From Deltaproteobacteria bacterium (GTDB lineage: Bacteria; Desulfobacterota; Desulfobacteria; Desulfobacterales; G020354645), in contig CP070652.1 in the NCBI GenBank assembly GCA_020354645.1, positions 4,130,629 through 4,194,628 on the forward strand: a DNA stretch of 64,000 bases, written 5' to 3'. Shown here in pieces: positions 63,683 to 64,000 of the stretch. The translations under genes were made by a program, and so were the position numbers. Position 1 is the stretch's first letter; the number at the start of each line of letters is the position of its first letter. The notes under the pieces were generated by a model. That model was given only the letters and a program-made list of their open reading frames with translations, had not been told where the DNA came from and ran no database searches.

Positions 63683-63790
63683 TGTCAGGCTAACGACTCC
63701 TATTTTTGTTTATTAGCGGTCTGTTGCCCAAATCATTTTGAGCGGTCATTAAAACATGTTTGTCCTTCAATCTTAGCGAAGTGGAATATC

Positions 63791-63846
63791 GGCGCTTTGA
63801 ACCTGTTTGAGTCCCGCGCTCGAGCGGGACGAATTTTCAAAGCGCC
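63791..63846. repeat. Nested hairpin upstream of gpmI
   Basis: GGCGCTTTGAA (63791-63801) with TTCAAAGCGCC (63836-63846), an 11-bp perfect outer stem, and inside it GTCCCGC (63811-63817) with GCGGGAC (63824-63830). No T run. It lies in the intergenic stretch after the gpmI start; could be an element end or a structured leader. Confidence 0.45.
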
Positions 63847-63913
63847 TGGAACGAGCTTTAGATTGATCAAAAAGGTTTTAGACAAAGCCAAAAGGGTTTT
63901 GGGCAACAGACCG

Positions 63914-64000
63914 TTAACTTTTGAATGCTATTGGTTGTAATACGGATATTTCATGAAATATTCGGCGTAATTCTTCTGGCATCAACCCAAAGGCCTTCGA
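63914..64000 (-). CDS. Possible 3' end of a gene running off the window
   Basis: On the minus strand a 28-codon open frame ends in TAA at 63914-63916 and is cut by the window end; it reads ...PEELRRIFHEISVLQPIAF.... Too short to recognise and possibly chance; reported only so that the edge is not taken for empty. Confidence 0.2.
   Translation of the reverse strand, partial: SKAFGLMPEELRRIFHEISVLQPIAFKS

Overview
The window reads as a chromosomal segment of an anaerobic, probably sulfate-reducing or syntrophic, member of the Desulfobacterota (former Deltaproteobacteria). This is an inference from content: DUF6178 and DUF4390 proteins, a DUF2148 ferredoxin-like protein, a RACo-type ASKHA protein, a Fur-FeoA fusion, a solitary HsdR N-terminal-domain protein, a two-CW Cys-rich protein, many sigma-54 regulators, GTP-type PEP carboxykinase and a pilMNOPQ operon. 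No rRNA, tRNA, CRISPR array or intact transposase gene was seen.

Layout. 1-4.2 kb (+): 3' part of an L11-methyltransferase-like gene, an MBL-fold hydrolase, a sirtuin and a ferredoxin-less RACo-like ASKHA protein. 4.3-11.4 kb (-): acyl-CoA dehydrogenase, DUF6178, AmpG-like MFS, PEP carboxykinase and the house-cleaning nucleotidase RdgB. 11.9-18.5 kb (+): K+ channel/TrkA protein, then a broken fadR fused head-to-tail to an alkylglycerone-phosphate-synthase-like, GlpD-like and FGGY-kinase cluster (glycerol/ether-lipid theme). 18.8-25.8 kb (+): recN, FmdB-type zinc ribbon, Fur-FeoA fusion, PflX-like radical SAM, PPP phosphatase, SH3 protein, PfkB kinase and a YfgM/TPR-like membrane protein. 26.0-28.9 kb (-): a two-component pair (histidine kinase plus sigma-54 response regulator). 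29.2-35.8 kb (+): promoter with an 11-bp inverted repeat, small XRE protein and pilMNOPQ, closed by a strong intrinsic terminator.

36.0-39.6 kb (-): serS, threonine synthase and a TPR lipoprotein. 39.8-41.8 kb (+): 5-formyl-THF cyclo-ligase, pcm and a YqaA/DedA protein. 41.9-49.5 kb (-): lpxC, DUF4390, NtrY-like, NtrX-like, rsmD, coaD and a LysR regulator. 49.8-51.4 kb (+): comM/yifB. 51.7-53.5 kb (-): PilZ protein, cyclic-nucleotide-binding protein and a small zinc protein. 53.9-58.1 kb (+): transglutaminase-like lipoprotein, HTH/two-CW protein, metX and metW. 58.1-60.1 kb (-): cyclase-family protein lacking metal histidines, DUF2148 protein and an MBL-fold hydrolase. 60.8-64 kb: zinc-ribbon/HEAT protein (+), HsdR-N protein and gpmI (-).

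Superimposed on this conserved gene content are two families of short dispersed palindromic elements. Family 1 is a roughly 48-bp GC-rich hairpin with five sites (18.6, 28.9, 31.9, 49.6 and 55.5 kb), one of them between pilO and pilP. Family 2 is a 170-220-bp MITE with terminal inverted repeats of about 30 bp, with three complete copies (43.3, 52.9 and 53.7 kb, one of them between rsmD and coaD) and two probable remnants (11.8 and 35.9 kb). These repeats, the fadR remnant, and several conserved but uncharacterised or motif-degenerate proteins are the most interesting parts of the window.
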